DNA from: Chitinophaga hostae
GTDB taxonomy: Bacteria > Bacteroidota > Bacteroidia > Chitinophagales > Chitinophagaceae
Reading direction: 5' to 3'
NCBI RefSeq assembly: GCF_018224885.1
Contig: NZ_JAGTXB010000001.1
Coordinates: 434,001-498,000 of the forward strand
Length of the DNA: 64,000 bases
In this document: piece by piece, positions 53,687 to 64,000 of the stretch
Numbering within the stretch: the first letter of the stretch is position 1
Layout of the letters: the number at the start of each line of letters is the position of its first letter
The notes under the pieces: model-generated
What the model was told of the DNA's origin: nothing
What the model saw: the letters and a program-made list of their open reading frames with translations, nothing else
The model's database searches: none
Made by a program: the position numbers and the translations under genes

Positions 53687-54436
53687 AGGGGACAATAAAT
53701 GGATTTTCGAATTGTCGGTACTTGTTTAATTACGAATGCTTTTTGCGTTTAGATTTTGCGAAAAGCGAATGAACAAAATGAACAGAAAACATTAAGTTGA
53801 ATTATATATATAAATATAAATAATAAGATTTGCGTGCTCTTTAGTTGTAGGATGAATATCATATATAAATATGAGTAGTACAATATAATATTATTATATG
53901 AATTTTAATAATATATTAATTTTTTTTATTTTGATAAGGAAATATTATATCACAAATGTTTTGATGAGCTTGCTTAAATATTTTAAAATAATCTGCTTTT
54001 CCCAATCGCGGCTACCCTTTTCAAACCCCTGAAATCACTCGGGCAGGAAAATCCGAATGAACAAAATGAACAGCGAAAATTGAAATTGAACAAACTGAAC
54101 CTGGAAAATAGAATGAACAAAAAGACACTTCGATAAACCACCCCTTCAATATACTTTCGTACAGTTTTACTAACATTCTTTTAACAAATACGCAAGGAAG
54201 TATACTTTTTTTTATCAGCCGTATCCTTTCCCAAGAACATTCTTAGCCTGCCTGCCGTCCTTAGAGTTTTGTTGTAATCACAATGAAACCGAACAACTTT
54301 TATCCAAATATTTGATGCTATGCATTCAAAAGCTACTCCTAATTGCCCTTTTACTGCCCTTTTCCGCTCCTCCCTTCAAAAAGGGCCGGAAACTGCTGCA
54401 ATCAGTTTTGCCTATACTTGTAATAGTGCCGGCTCC
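53687..54436. other. AT-rich intergenic region with TGAAC direct repeats
   Basis: The 20-bp sequence CGAATGAACAAAATGAACAG occurs exactly at 53766-53785 and 54054-54073, with further TGAAC-A(n) copies near 54087 and 54111. The segment 53800-53960 is extremely AT-rich. This lies between the divergent NACHT and giant surface protein genes and probably carries their control sites. No gene seen, apart from alternative starts for the giant protein at 54320 (in frame) and a short overlapping frame at 54315. Confidence 0.55.
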
Positions 54437-57400
54437 ATGGCATGGAAAAGCCTGCTGATCCTCCTCCTCATATTTGGTATAGGAGCCAGGGAAGGCTGGG
54501 CGCAAACGTATACTGCAAGAGTATATGCAAACTCCGAGGCGAACAGGACAACCGGGTTATGCGTCGGTTGTAGCACCTCCAATGCCGGTCAGGCCGTGGA
54601 TGGCAACCTGGGCACAGCATCAACTATTAATACATTGGTGACCCTGCTGGGGGCAACAGCATCCCAGGATCTGATATTCCCCGCTCCGGTAACCAACAAC
54701 ACACCAGCCATCGTGAAAATAGGAACCGGTGGCACCCTGGGCAGTGTTGTTGGATTACAGTTGTTAGGAGGTGTATATGTACAAGCTTATAATGGTGCAA
54801 CACCTGTAGGCGGCACCGTATTCGCAAACTCCTCCGTGTTAAGCCTGTTGGCAAGCGGTAACCAGGCCGAAATATTCCTGACCGCTCCCGGAGGAACCTA
54901 CGACAGGGTAAGAGTAACGGTAGATGGCGGACTGGCAGGTATTGCCGGCAGCATTAATGTATATTCTGCTTATTATAATGTACCTGCTATCGGCACTATT
55001 GCCTGTGATGCACCCATCGATGTGCTCTCCGGTGTAACTGGTTCGGTTGGCGCGTTGGGAACCGTTACCAATCCCGCTCAGGCAGGTGACGGTATTGTCA
55101 GTGCAGGAAACTATGCTTCCTTATTCAGTGCCGTTGGCTTACTAAGCAGCAGTGCACAGGTAACAGCGGTATTCCCCGGCCTTTCAAAAGTTGGCGACTC
55201 TGTTCGCATTGTGCTGTCAAGCCCCTCCACGCTCATCTCCCCGCAGGTATTGGGATCTGTAACAATTAAAACTTACAACGGAGCAACAGTCGTTGACAGT
55301 ATAATTGCTTCAAGTAATATATTAGACCTGGGTTTACTGTCAGATGGCACTGGCCTGCAGGCAGTTTCGTTTCAGGCTTCGGCACCGTTTGATCATGTCG
55401 AGGTTTTGATCGGCTCAGTATTGGTAGGCGCACTCTCTACCGTAAGAGTGCATGAAATACAACGGTTCCCGCCAGGACCGGCTATCGTTGGCAGCGCCCT
55501 CAAGACCACCTGCCTGGGAAGCGCCGTTTCGTTAAGTGTAAACAACCCGGATGCAGGGCTCACCTATAACTGGTACGACTCTACGCAAACCACAATTGTA
55601 GCATCCAACAGCACCAGCTATAATCCCCCGGTAAATACCGCGGGAACTTTCCGCTATTATGTATCGGCTACCAGGCTTAACTGCTCTACGCAATCAGCTA
55701 AAACACTGGTCACCGTAAAAGTGAATAGTTTCGCCACCGCAGCAGATATCACCGTACCAGCAGCTACCGCAGCCTGCCCTGGCGATACGGTACACCTCAC
55801 TCCTACATCAACAACTGTTAATAGTAAACCAGTATTTAAGTGGTATAAAGATGTCAATAAAACAACGGCTATAACAGATGGTCTTGTAGAAGGTGCAGTG
55901 AAGTATTTTATTGATACTACCGGAAAATTAAGCATCGCCGGTCTCGCTACCGGAAACTACACCTATTATGTAAGCGTATCCGACAGCAACCATTGTGAAA
56001 ATGCTGCCGGCGCCCTGAAAGCAGCGCCTGTTCAGGTAACCGCTGCACCAGCTCCGCCAACATTGGTACAAACATATACCGTTACCACAGGTTTGCCGCT
56101 CACATTAGTGGCTTCCCCTGCACCAGGTGCTACCGTGGTTTGGTACAGCGATACCACCCAGGCATCTATTGGTAATGGCAGCTCTATTACACTGCCTCCG
56201 TTCTCTACACCCGGTGTGTATACTTATTTTGCAGGTGATAGTTTACCAGGTGGTTGTATCTCCCACCGCTTAGCGATCACCATCACCGTAACAGGTCCGG
56301 TGGTTCCAACCAGCTGTAACGTACCAACCAGCCAGGTAACAGGAACAACGCTGGGTTGCGTACTGTGTAGCGTTGCTAATCCAACCAACGATATCGATGC
56401 AGATGCAACGAACTTCACCCGTCTGAATATACCGATAGGTTTGCTTGGTGGTTCCGTATTCCAGCAGCTGATCTTCCCTGCCAATGGCGCAGGTACAGAC
56501 AGCATCCGCCTGGATCTGGCTTCACCGGGAGGACTGGCCGATGTATCTTTACTGGGGGGCGCAATGGTAACTGTATATAATGGCAACACCGTGGTAAGCA
56601 CACATGACTTATCACAGTTGACGACATTAAGATTACTGACTGGTAACCGTTACATCGCAACAGTGGCAGCCGGTGGCGCTTACAACAAGGTGGAAGTTAA
56701 ACTCACCGGTGTTGTCAACCTACTGAATTCACTGGATGTATATGGCATCCGCGCGGTAGGACCAAATCCAACTATTGCCGCCGGCAACCTCACCGTATGT
56801 GCGGGTCAGAAAGCTACCCTCACTGCTACGCCGGCAGCCGGAACAACCGTTCAGTGGTTTAAAGATTCTACCGGTGGTGTTTCCCTGAGCAACCAGGCCT
56901 CCTATACCACTGATACACTGAAAGTGGCAGGAACTGTTACTTACTGGGTACAGGTGATCGATGGGACCTGCGCAAACCCTGAACGCATACCAGTTACCGT
57001 AACCGTAAATGCACTGGGAACAGCCGCAGATATTACCGTTGCAGATACCACCGCTGTTTGCGGAAGCGGAACGGCTGTAATAACGCCAACTGCTGCCGGT
57101 GTAACAACACCTGTATTTAAATGGTACACCGATGCCAATAAAACAACACTGATCACTAATGGTGCAGTGATCGGTGGTGCTACCTTTACTATTGATGCGG
57201 CAGGCAAACTTTCAGTTACCGGTCTCTCCATAGGTAATCATACTTATTATGTAAGCGTATCCGGTACCAACCGTTGTGAAAATGCTGCCGGCGCGCTGAA
57301 AGCAGCTACTGTAAAAGTAACCGCTGCACCGGCTCCTCCAACATTGGTACAAACATATACCGTTACCACAGGTTTGCCGCTCACATTAGTGGCTTCCCCT

Positions 57401-60400
57401 GCACCAGGTGCTACCGTGGTTTGGTACAGCGATACCACCCAGGCATCTATTGGTAATGGCAGCTCTATTACACTGCCTCCGTTCTCTACACCCGGTGTGT
57501 ATACTTATTTTGCAGGTGATAGTTTACCAGGTGGTTGTATCTCCCACCGCTTAGCGATCACCATCACCGTAACAGGTCCGGTGGTTCCAACCAGCTGTAA
57601 CGTACCAACCAGCCAGGTAACAGGAACAACGCTGGGTTGCGTACTGTGTAGCGTTGCTAATCCAACCAACGATATCGATGCAGATGCAACGAACTTCACC
57701 CGTCTGAATATACCGATAGGTTTGCTTGGTGGTTCCGTATTCCAGCAGCTGATCTTCCCTGCCAATGGCGCAGGTACAGACAGCATCCGCCTGGATCTGG
57801 CTTCACCGGGAGGACTGGCCGATGTATCTTTACTGGGGGGCGCAATGGTAACTGTATATAATGGCAACACCGTGGTAAGCACACATGACTTATCACAGTT
57901 GACGACATTAAGATTACTGACTGGTAACCGTTACATCGCAACAGTGGCAGCCGGTGGCGCTTACAACAAGGTGGAAGTTAAACTCACCGGTGTTGTCAAC
58001 CTACTGAATTCACTGGATGTATATGGCATCCGCGCGGTAGGACCAAATCCAACTATTGCCGCCGGCAACCTCACCGTATGTGCGGGTCAGAAAGCTACCC
58101 TCACTGCTACGCCGGCAGCCGGAACAACCGTTCAGTGGTTTAAAGATTCTACCGGTGGTGTTTCCCTGAGCAACCAGGCCTCCTATACCACTGACACACT
58201 GAAAGTGGCAGGAACTGTTACTTACTGGGTACAGGTGATAGATGGTACCTGCGCAAACCCTGAACGCATACCGGTTATTGTAACCGTAAATGCGCTGGGA
58301 ACCCCTGCGGATATTACCGTAGCAGATACCACTACCATTTGCGGAAGTGGTACAGCATTACTCACACCAACTGCTGCAGGTGTAACTGCTCCTGTATTCA
58401 AATGGTATGCAAATGCAAACAAAACAAATCCGATAATAAATGGTACCGTAATTGGTGGCGCAACATTCACGATCGATGCGGCTAATAACCTGCGTGTTAC
58501 CGGTCTTTCTGCAGGTAATCATACTTACTACGTAAGCGTATCCGGTACCAACCGTTGTGAAAATGCTGCAGGCAGTCTGAAAGCTGCAACTATCAGTGTA
58601 GCCGCTGCTACGGCTCCGCCAACATTGGTACAAACCTATACTGTTACCACAGGATTGCCGCTCACATTAGTGGCTTCCCCTGCTCCGGGTGCTACAGTGC
58701 TGTGGTACAGCGATACCACCAAAGCAGCCATTGGCACGGGTAATTCTATAACATTGCCTCCATTTAACACACCAGGTGTGTATACCTATTTTGCAGGTGA
58801 TAGTCTGCCAGGTGGCTGTGTATCCAACCGTTTGGCCATTACGATTACCGTAACAGGTCCGGTTATTCCGACCAGCTGTAACGTACCAACCAGCCAGGTA
58901 ACCGGAACAACCCTGGGTTGCGTACTGTGTAGTGTGGCAAATCCAACTAACGACATCGATGCAGATGCAACGAACTTCACCCGTCTGAATATACCGGTAG
59001 GTTTACTTGGTGGTTCCGTATTCCAGCAGTTGATCTTCCCTGCCAATGGCGCAAGTACAGACAGTATCCGGCTGGATCTGGCTTCACCGGGAGGACTGGC
59101 CGATGTATCCTTACTGGGAGGAGCAATAGTAACCGTATATAATGGTAACTCGGTGGTAAGCACACATAACTTATCACAATTACTGACACTGACATTGATG
59201 AGTGGCAACCGTTACATTGCAACGGTAGCAGCCGGCGGCGCCTATAACAAGGTGGAAATAAAACTCACCGGTGTGGCCAACCTGCTGAATTCACTGGATA
59301 TATATGGCATACGTTCCGTTGTACCGGATCCAACAGTTGCTACGAAAAATGTAACTGTATGCGTTGGTCAAAAAGCCACACTTACTGCCACACCAGCAGC
59401 CGGTACAACTGTACGCTGGTACGCAGATTCTACTACTACCACCATCCTGAGCACACAGAACAGCTATACTACCGACACGCTTAAAACAGGAGGTACCTTT
59501 GTTTACTATGTTCAGGCGGTAGGTGCTAATGGTTGCGCTAACCCGAACAGGATACCAGTTACCGTAACTGTTTCTCCAGCACCGGCAGTACCTGGTGCGC
59601 CGGCTACAGTGAATATCTGCTCTGGCTCTGATGCCTTGCTGCAGGTAGCTAATCCTGATCGCTCGCTTACCTACAGCTGGTACAGCACTGCTACAGGTGG
59701 TACTAAACTGAATACCGACAGTGGTTATGTATTCAAAGTATCTGCTGTTAGCAAGGATACCACATTCTATGTGGCGGCAGTGAGCAGCTGTGGCGCAGCG
59801 TCTGCAAGACAGGCCATCAGCATTAAACTGTCTGCTTCCCTGAGTGCACCTGTTGTAACGCCAAACCCTGATTCAGTGGTAATTGGTACACAGGGAGTGC
59901 TGAACGCAACTTCCAACACGGCTAACGCAGTGTACAAATGGTACGGCAGCCAAACAGGCAACGACAGTCTGTTTACAGGCCCTGTATTTACACCTCCTAT
60001 CAGCAATACGCTTGGTACTGTTACTTATTGGGTAGAAGCATCCCTGACTGGCGGTGCTAGCTGTAAGTCAATAAGAGTACCTGCGGTTGTAGTGACTATC
60101 CCTGCTGGTCCATTTACCCCTGTACCTTGTGAAGGCGCTACCACCCAAACAATTGGTGGCAGCGGATTATTGATACTGGGTAATGTTTATAATCCGGCAC
60201 TGGCGGTAGATAACGACGCCAGCACAGCATCTTCACTGGTGATCAACCTTGGAGCGCTGAATGCACAGGTATGGCAAAGAGCCAAATTCAACGGTATATC
60301 AGGACTGGGCGATACGGTAAGAGTATTACTGTCTAACCCAAGCCAGATACTTTCCGCAGCATTGCTGGGTGGCGTACAGTTAACTACCTATAATGGTAAC

Positions 60401-63400
60401 ACACCTGGTGACTCCATGGCAATAAATAACCCGCTCATTAAACTCACTTTACTGGGCAATGGTAAGCAGGCGATTGTAGAATTCGTACCAACGAAAGCAT
60501 TTGATGCAGTAGAAGTGAAACTGAAATCAGGTATCCTTGGCGCATTAACTACAATAGACTTTAACTACGCACAACGTGCACTGGTGGCGCCAAAAGTACA
60601 GGCTGCACAAATAAGTGTTTGCGCTGGAAATACAGCTACCCTGAATGTACAGGATCCTGTAGCGGGTGTTACTTATCGCTGGTACAACAGCAACGGTAAT
60701 TACCTCACCGGCAAAGATGGCGTAAGCTTTACTACCGGTGCCCTCAGCAAGGATACTGCCTTCTTCGTAGAAGCATTCAGAAGTGGTTGTGCAAGCAAAG
60801 GACGTACAAGAGTAGATGTGAAAGTAACTGCCACACCGGCCGCTCCGCAGGTACAATCTGCAAATGTGGAAGTGTGCGTAGGATCTGACGCACTCCTCGC
60901 AGTGGTGAATCCGGTTAAGGGTTACACCTACGCATGGTATAATGTAGCTGCCGGTGGCACTAAACTGAATACTGATAGCGGCTTCGTTTATAAAGTGACA
61001 AATGTTACCGCCCAGGCGATCTACTATGTAGAAGCATTCAGTGATAGCTGTAACACGGTATCTGCTACCAGAACTGCAGTAACAGTTAAGACAGCTACCG
61101 CATTAGCAGTACCAACTGTAACGCCAATGGCAGATACAGTAGTGATAGGTCAGCAGCCTGTGTTCAAGGCAACAGCCGCTTCTGCGAATGCCCAATTCAA
61201 CTGGTTCGCCAGCCAAACTGCTACAGATACGCTGTTCAAGGGATCAACATTTGCTCCGCCAGCATCCAATGCAGTCGGTACTATCACCTATTGGGTGGAA
61301 GCTGTTCTGCCGGGAGCAGGCACCTGTAAGTCTGCCAGGGTAGCGGTGAATGCAGTAACCGTTAATGGCAACCTGGATATAGTGCCTTGCGAAGGCGCTA
61401 CCGGTCAAACAATCGGAGGTTCAGGCCTGCTGATTCTGGGTAATGTTTATAACCCTCAACTGGCAGTCGACAACAATAAAAATACCGCTGCTTCCCTCGT
61501 AATCAACCTGGGTGCGCTCAACGCATCAGTATACGAAAAAGCAACCTTCAATGGCTTATCTACTCCGGGCGACACCGTAAGAGTGATGCTCTCCAACCCG
61601 AGCCAGATACTTTCTGCCGCGGTACTTGGCAGCATACAGCTGACAACATACAATGGCAATACTGCCGGCGACTCCGTACTGGTATCTAACCCGCTCCTGC
61701 ACATCGATCTGCTCAGTGGCAACAGAAGTGCATTACTGTCCTTCGTTCCAACGAAAGCATTTGATGGTGTGGAAGTGAAACTGAGGTCAGGTATCCTGGG
61801 TGCGCTCACAGACATAGACTTTAACTACGCACAGCGTGCAATCGTACAACCAAAAGTACAGGTGGCCAATGCTACTATCTGTAAAGGAAAACAAGCTACC
61901 CTCAGCGTAGTGAACCCTGCACAGGGAGTTACCTACAGCTGGTACAACAGCCAGGGTAACCGCCTGCTGGATAGTATTGCATTCGTAACACCAACTACGC
62001 TCGATTCCGGCACTTACAACTATTATGTAAGAGCCACCAGGAACGGTTGTACAGGATCCGCTTCTGCTCCGGTTCAGGTGGTGGTACAAGGTATACCAAC
62101 CAAACCGGTACCGGTAAGCAACAATGTAACTACCTGTCTGAATACACCGGTAACCCTCAGCGTAAACGCGGTGGCGGGTGTTCAGTTCAACTGGTATGAT
62201 GCAGCAACTGGTGGTGCTAAACTGGCATCAAACAGTAATACTTATACTACGCCGGCAAATCTGCAGGTGGGTACTTATAACTTCTACGTGGAAGCGGTGA
62301 ACACAGGTAACTGTGCTAACGACAGCGGACGTACGAAGATTACCCTCACCGTAAACAGTGCATCAACTGCGGCCGACATACAGGCTGCCGACAAGGTGAT
62401 CTGTGCTGGTGGTACAGCGGTATTAACACCAACAAGTACAACTGTACAAAACCCTGTATTCAAATGGTATGCAAATCCTGATAAAACAGGCCCGATCACA
62501 CAAGGCGTAAGCGCAGCAGGTGTATTAACCATCTCCGGATTAACACCGGGAACATATACCTACTATGTAAGCGTAAGCAACGGTGGTAAGTGTGAAAACG
62601 CGGCCGGTGATCTGAAAGCAGTCAAGGTAACAGTAAACGCAGGTGCTACCGCAGCCGATATCACACTGGCTGATACCACTATCTGCGCAAGCAGTACCGT
62701 TAAACTGACAGCTACCAGTACTACAGTAACCAACCCTGTATTCAAATGGTATAAAGAAGCCAGTCTGACAACACTGTTGTTCACCGGCGCAACATATACC
62801 ACCGGGGTAATAGCTGCCAATACTACCTACTACGTAACAGTAGAAGGAACCAACAAGTGCGCTAATGCTGCCGCCGATGCGAAAGCTGTAACAGTAAGCC
62901 TGCGTGATGTACCGGTACCGATTATCACAGCATCTGCTATCAGCATCTGCGTAGGTGATACGGCAACATTAACCGTACAGAACGCCGATAATACATTCAC
63001 CTATCGCTGGTACAATGCTGCCACCGGAGGTACCTTATTGTTCACTGGTCCGGTTTATAAAGTAACTGGCCTCACCGCTTCGGCCGACTTCTACGCAGAA
63101 GCTTCCATCAGCGGATGTAGCAGTGCTACAAGAACGAAGGTATCCATAGGTGTGGGCGTGGCGCCAACTCCGATACTGGAATCCAACAACGTAACAGTTT
63201 GTCAGGGCGGTACGGCAGTGCTGAAGGTGACTTCTTCTGTCAATAATATTACCTACAAGTGGTACACTACCCCAACAGGTGGTACTGCAATATTCACCGG
63301 TCCGATCTTTACTACCGGTGCAATCAATGCGAATACCTCCTTCTATGTAGAAGCTACCGGTGATACTTCGAAATGTGGTAAACCATCTGCCCGTGCAACG

Positions 63401-64000
63401 GCGAAAGTAACAGTGGTACCGGTGCCAGCAGCTCCAACCCTGGTAAGCACCAATGTACAGGGCTGTAAAGGTCAGTCTGCTTCCCTGGCAATTCAGAGCC
63501 CGGCTGCAGGTACTACCTACCAATGGTTCGATGCAGCTACCGGTGGTACGCTGGTATTCGAAGGACCGGTATTCAATATTACCGCCCTGGATAGTACTGT
63601 TACCTACTATGTACAGGCATTGGTAAATGGAGGCTGCCCAAGCGCCACCAGGACCAGCGCCACCATCAAGGTAAATGCAATACCAGCAGCACCGGTAATT
63701 ACAGCAACTTCCCTGTTCGTTTGTCAGGGCGGAACCGTAACGCTTTCAATTCAGAGCCCGGCTGCAGGTACAACCTACCGCTGGTTCGATGCAGCTACCG
63801 GAGGCAACCTGCTCTTCACAGGCAGCAGCTTCACAACAGGAGCATTAAATGCAAACACTGATTTCTATGCAGAAGCCAGCAACGGTAACTGTAGCAGTGC
63901 TCAGCGGACTAAAGTGTCTATCGGTGTAGGACAGGCGCCAACACCAACACTGGAATCCAACGCGGTAACTACCTGTCAGGGTACTTCGGCTACGCTCCGC
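54437..64000 (+). CDS. Giant Ig-like repeat surface protein (3' end outside window)
   Basis: An uninterrupted frame of at least 3188 codons runs off the right edge, with codons in phase to base 64000. MAWKSLLILLLIFGIGAREGWAQ is a good signal peptide from the ATG at 54437; an in-frame ATG at 54320 adds 39 residues. The body repeats Ig_7/PKD-like modules, each with C-x-G-x-x-[AV]-x-L, a central [FY]-x-W-[YF]-[DNTKA] strand and a YYV-x-[AV] strand ending [AP]-x-V-x-V. They are interleaved with larger ~150-residue modules of the type DAPIDVLSG / CNVPTSQVTG / GATTQTIGGSG that contain [LI]LGG-x-x-[VL]-x-[TV]YNG. Repetitive, Thr/Ala/Val-rich, few charged residues: a cell-surface adhesin or gliding-type protein, probably exported by the type IX system, whose C-terminal sorting domain would lie outside the window. 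Confidence 0.85.
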   Translation, partial: MAWKSLLILLLIFGIGAREGWAQTYTARVYANSEANRTTGLCVGCSTSNAGQAVDGNLGTASTINTLVTLLGATASQDLIFPAPVTNNTPAIVKIGTGGTLGSVVGLQLLGGVYVQAYNGATPVGGTVFANSSVLSLLASGNQAEIFLTAPGGTYDRVRVTVDGGLAGIAGSINVYSAYYNVPAIGTIACDAPIDVLSGVTGSVGALGTVTNPAQAGDGIVSAGNYASLFSAVGLLSSSAQVTAVFPGLSKVGDSVRIVLSSPSTLISPQVLGSVTIKTYNGATVVDSIIASSNILDLGLLSDGTGLQAVSFQASAPFDHVEVLIGSVLVGALSTVRVHEIQRFPPGPAIVGSALKTTCLGSAVSLSVNNPDAGLTYNWYDSTQTTIVASNSTSYNPPVNTAGTFRYYVSATRLNCSTQSAKTLVTVKVNSFATAADITVPAATAACPGDTVHLTPTSTTVNSKPVFKWYKDVNKTTAITDGLVEGAVKYFIDTTGKLSIAGLATGNYTYYVSVSDSNHCENAAGALKAAPVQVTAAPAPPTLVQTYTVTTGLPLTLVASPAPGATVVWYSDTTQASIGNGSSITLPPFSTPGVYTYFAGDSLPGGCISHRLAITITVTGPVVPTSCNVPTSQVTGTTLGCVLCSVANPTNDIDADATNFTRLNIPIGLLGGSVFQQLIFPANGAGTDSIRLDLASPGGLADVSLLGGAMVTVYNGNTVVSTHDLSQLTTLRLLTGNRYIATVAAGGAYNKVEVKLTGVVNLLNSLDVYGIRAVGPNPTIAAGNLTVCAGQKATLTATPAAGTTVQWFKDSTGGVSLSNQASYTTDTLKVAGTVTYWVQVIDGTCANPERIPVTVTVNALGTAADITVADTTAVCGSGTAVITPTAAGVTTPVFKWYTDANKTTLITNGAVIGGATFTIDAAGKLSVTGLSIGNHTYYVSVSGTNRCENAAGALKAATVKVTAAPAPPTLVQTYTVTTGLPLTLVASPAPGATVVWYSDTTQASIGNGSSITLPPFSTPGVYTYFAGDSLPGGCISHRLAITITVTGPVVPTSCNVPTSQVTGTTLGCVLCSVANPTNDIDADATNFTRLNIPIGLLGGSVFQQLIFPANGAGTDSIRLDLASPGGLADVSLLGGAMVTVYNGNTVVSTHDLSQLTTLRLLTGNRYIATVAAGGAYNKVEVKLTGVVNLLNSLDVYGIRAVGPNPTIAAGNLTVCAGQKATLTATPAAGTTVQWFKDSTGGVSLSNQASYTTDTLKVAGTVTYWVQVIDGTCANPERIPVIVTVNALGTPADITVADTTTICGSGTALLTPTAAGVTAPVFKWYANANKTNPIINGTVIGGATFTIDAANNLRVTGLSAGNHTYYVSVSGTNRCENAAGSLKAATISVAAATAPPTLVQTYTVTTGLPLTLVASPAPGATVLWYSDTTKAAIGTGNSITLPPFNTPGVYTYFAGDSLPGGCVSNRLAITITVTGPVIPTSCNVPTSQVTGTTLGCVLCSVANPTNDIDADATNFTRLNIPVGLLGGSVFQQLIFPANGASTDSIRLDLASPGGLADVSLLGGAIVTVYNGNSVVSTHNLSQLLTLTLMSGNRYIATVAAGGAYNKVEIKLTGVANLLNSLDIYGIRSVVPDPTVATKNVTVCVGQKATLTATPAAGTTVRWYADSTTTTILSTQNSYTTDTLKTGGTFVYYVQAVGANGCANPNRIPVTVTVSPAPAVPGAPATVNICSGSDALLQVANPDRSLTYSWYSTATGGTKLNTDSGYVFKVSAVSKDTTFYVAAVSSCGAASARQAISIKLSASLSAPVVTPNPDSVVIGTQGVLNATSNTANAVYKWYGSQTGNDSLFTGPVFTPPISNTLGTVTYWVEASLTGGASCKSIRVPAVVVTIPAGPFTPVPCEGATTQTIGGSGLLILGNVYNPALAVDNDASTASSLVINLGALNAQVWQRAKFNGISGLGDTVRVLLSNPSQILSAALLGGVQLTTYNGNTPGDSMAINNPLIKLTLLGNGKQAIVEFVPTKAFDAVEVKLKSGILGALTTIDFNYAQRALVAPKVQAAQISVCAGNTATLNVQDPVAGVTYRWYNSNGNYLTGKDGVSFTTGALSKDTAFFVEAFRSGCASKGRTRVDVKVTATPAAPQVQSANVEVCVGSDALLAVVNPVKGYTYAWYNVAAGGTKLNTDSGFVYKVTNVTAQAIYYVEAFSDSCNTVSATRTAVTVKTATALAVPTVTPMADTVVIGQQPVFKATAASANAQFNWFASQTATDTLFKGSTFAPPASNAVGTITYWVEAVLPGAGTCKSARVAVNAVTVNGNLDIVPCEGATGQTIGGSGLLILGNVYNPQLAVDNNKNTAASLVINLGALNASVYEKATFNGLSTPGDTVRVMLSNPSQILSAAVLGSIQLTTYNGNTAGDSVLVSNPLLHIDLLSGNRSALLSFVPTKAFDGVEVKLRSGILGALTDIDFNYAQRAIVQPKVQVANATICKGKQATLSVVNPAQGVTYSWYNSQGNRLLDSIAFVTPTTLDSGTYNYYVRATRNGCTGSASAPVQVVVQGIPTKPVPVSNNVTTCLNTPVTLSVNAVAGVQFNWYDAATGGAKLASNSNTYTTPANLQVGTYNFYVEAVNTGNCANDSGRTKITLTVNSASTAADIQAADKVICAGGTAVLTPTSTTVQNPVFKWYANPDKTGPITQGVSAAGVLTISGLTPGTYTYYVSVSNGGKCENAAGDLKAVKVTVNAGATAADITLADTTICASSTVKLTATSTTVTNPVFKWYKEASLTTLLFTGATYTTGVIAANTTYYVTVEGTNKCANAAADAKAVTVSLRDVPVPIITASAISICVGDTATLTVQNADNTFTYRWYNAATGGTLLFTGPVYKVTGLTASADFYAEASISGCSSATRTKVSIGVGVAPTPILESNNVTVCQGGTAVLKVTSSVNNITYKWYTTPTGGTAIFTGPIFTTGAINANTSFYVEATGDTSKCGKPSARATAKVTVVPVPAAPTLVSTNVQGCKGQSASLAIQSPAAGTTYQWFDAATGGTLVFEGPVFNITALDSTVTYYVQALVNGGCPSATRTSATIKVNAIPAAPVITATSLFVCQGGTVTLSIQSPAAGTTYRWFDAATGGNLLFTGSSFTTGALNANTDFYAEASNGNCSSAQRTKVSIGVGQAPTPTLESNAVTTCQGTSATLR
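56057..58194 (+). repeat. Near-perfect tandem duplication inside the giant gene (period 1281 bp)
   Basis: Bases 56057-56913 and 57338-58194 appear identical over 857 bp (first differences at 56056/57337 and 56914/58195), at an offset of 1281 bp (427 codons, in frame). A third, more diverged copy follows at the same period near 58619. Each unit holds the CNVPTSQVTGTTLGCVLCSV module plus two Ig-like modules. The very high identity of the first two units implies recent duplication or ongoing gene conversion. Confidence 0.9.

Noticed and set aside
54315..54458. A short frame with a signal-peptide-like start (MLCIQKLLLIALLLPFSA)
   Set aside because: It ends after 47 codons, is out of frame with the giant protein, and the in-frame ATG at 54437 already provides a good signal peptide. 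Noted as a curiosity only.
54627..63523. Many minus-strand open frames inside the giant gene
   Set aside because: They repeat with the same 1281-bp period as the coding strand and are Ser/Cys/Tyr-rich shadows of an in-phase long frame; no independent gene signal.

Overview
The window looks like a Bacteroidota chromosome, most likely a Chitinophaga-type member of the Chitinophagaceae. Evidence: a SusC/SusD pair behind an ECF sigma and FecR anti-sigma pair, a GH92 mannosidase, a SusD-type lipoprotein, a giant Ig-like repeat surface protein of the kind usually exported by the type IX system, sparse Shine-Dalgarno sites, and a 3'-end repeat family. No phage structural genes, transposase or CRISPR array were seen.

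Layout: (1) 1-6.6 kb, housekeeping: recD-recC on the minus strand (recC cut by the left edge), a small secreted protein, a Pth2-type peptidyl-tRNA hydrolase, a YwbE-like protein and an SPFH protein. (2) 6.8-8.1 kb, an odd minus-strand tRNA array: Ile(TAT), a damaged His(GTG), Tyr(GTA), Phe(GAA), and then a tRNA-like gene whose 3' half precedes its 5' half (circularly permuted). The array contains a degenerate ~54-bp spacer repeat and sits behind two terminator hairpins, each with an upstream antiterminator-like complement. (3) 8.4-13.5 kb, accessory genes: a response regulator split over two frames, an intact OmpR-type regulator, a four-repeat HHPxG protein, small unknown genes, an XRE regulator with a UBA-like partner, and a PRTase-like protein. 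(4) 13.8-24.4 kb, an AT-rich defence island in one tight operon: Vsr nuclease, C5 methylase, MORC/MutL-like GHKL ATPase, Z1 helicase-like ATPase, PD-(D/E)XK nuclease, AIPR protein and a trailing DUF5677/HEPN-like gene. (5) 24.4-32.7 kb, a polymer-uptake locus: ECF sigma, FecR, SusC, SusD, TlpA-like thioredoxin. (6) 32.8-45.7 kb, ABC exporter, GT87-like membrane protein, GH92 mannosidase, GHL10-like hydrolase, CBM9-like protein, GxxExxY protein, M13 peptidase, DUF5009-type acyltransferase. This part carries a repeat family that includes an 84-bp perfect inverted repeat and a copy read as a signal peptide. (7) 45.7-53.7 kb, a leftward cluster: NACHT NTPase, transglutaminase-like membrane protein, ClC channel, KefF-like reductase, CPA2 antiporter. 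(8) 54.4-64.0 kb, the start (at least 3188 codons) of a giant Ig-like repeat protein with a near-perfect 1281-bp tandem duplication.

The strongest candidates for something undescribed are the permuted tRNA-like gene with its attenuator-like leaders, and the defence operon with its extra HEPN-like gene. All calls come from reading the sequence; no database search or folding program was run.
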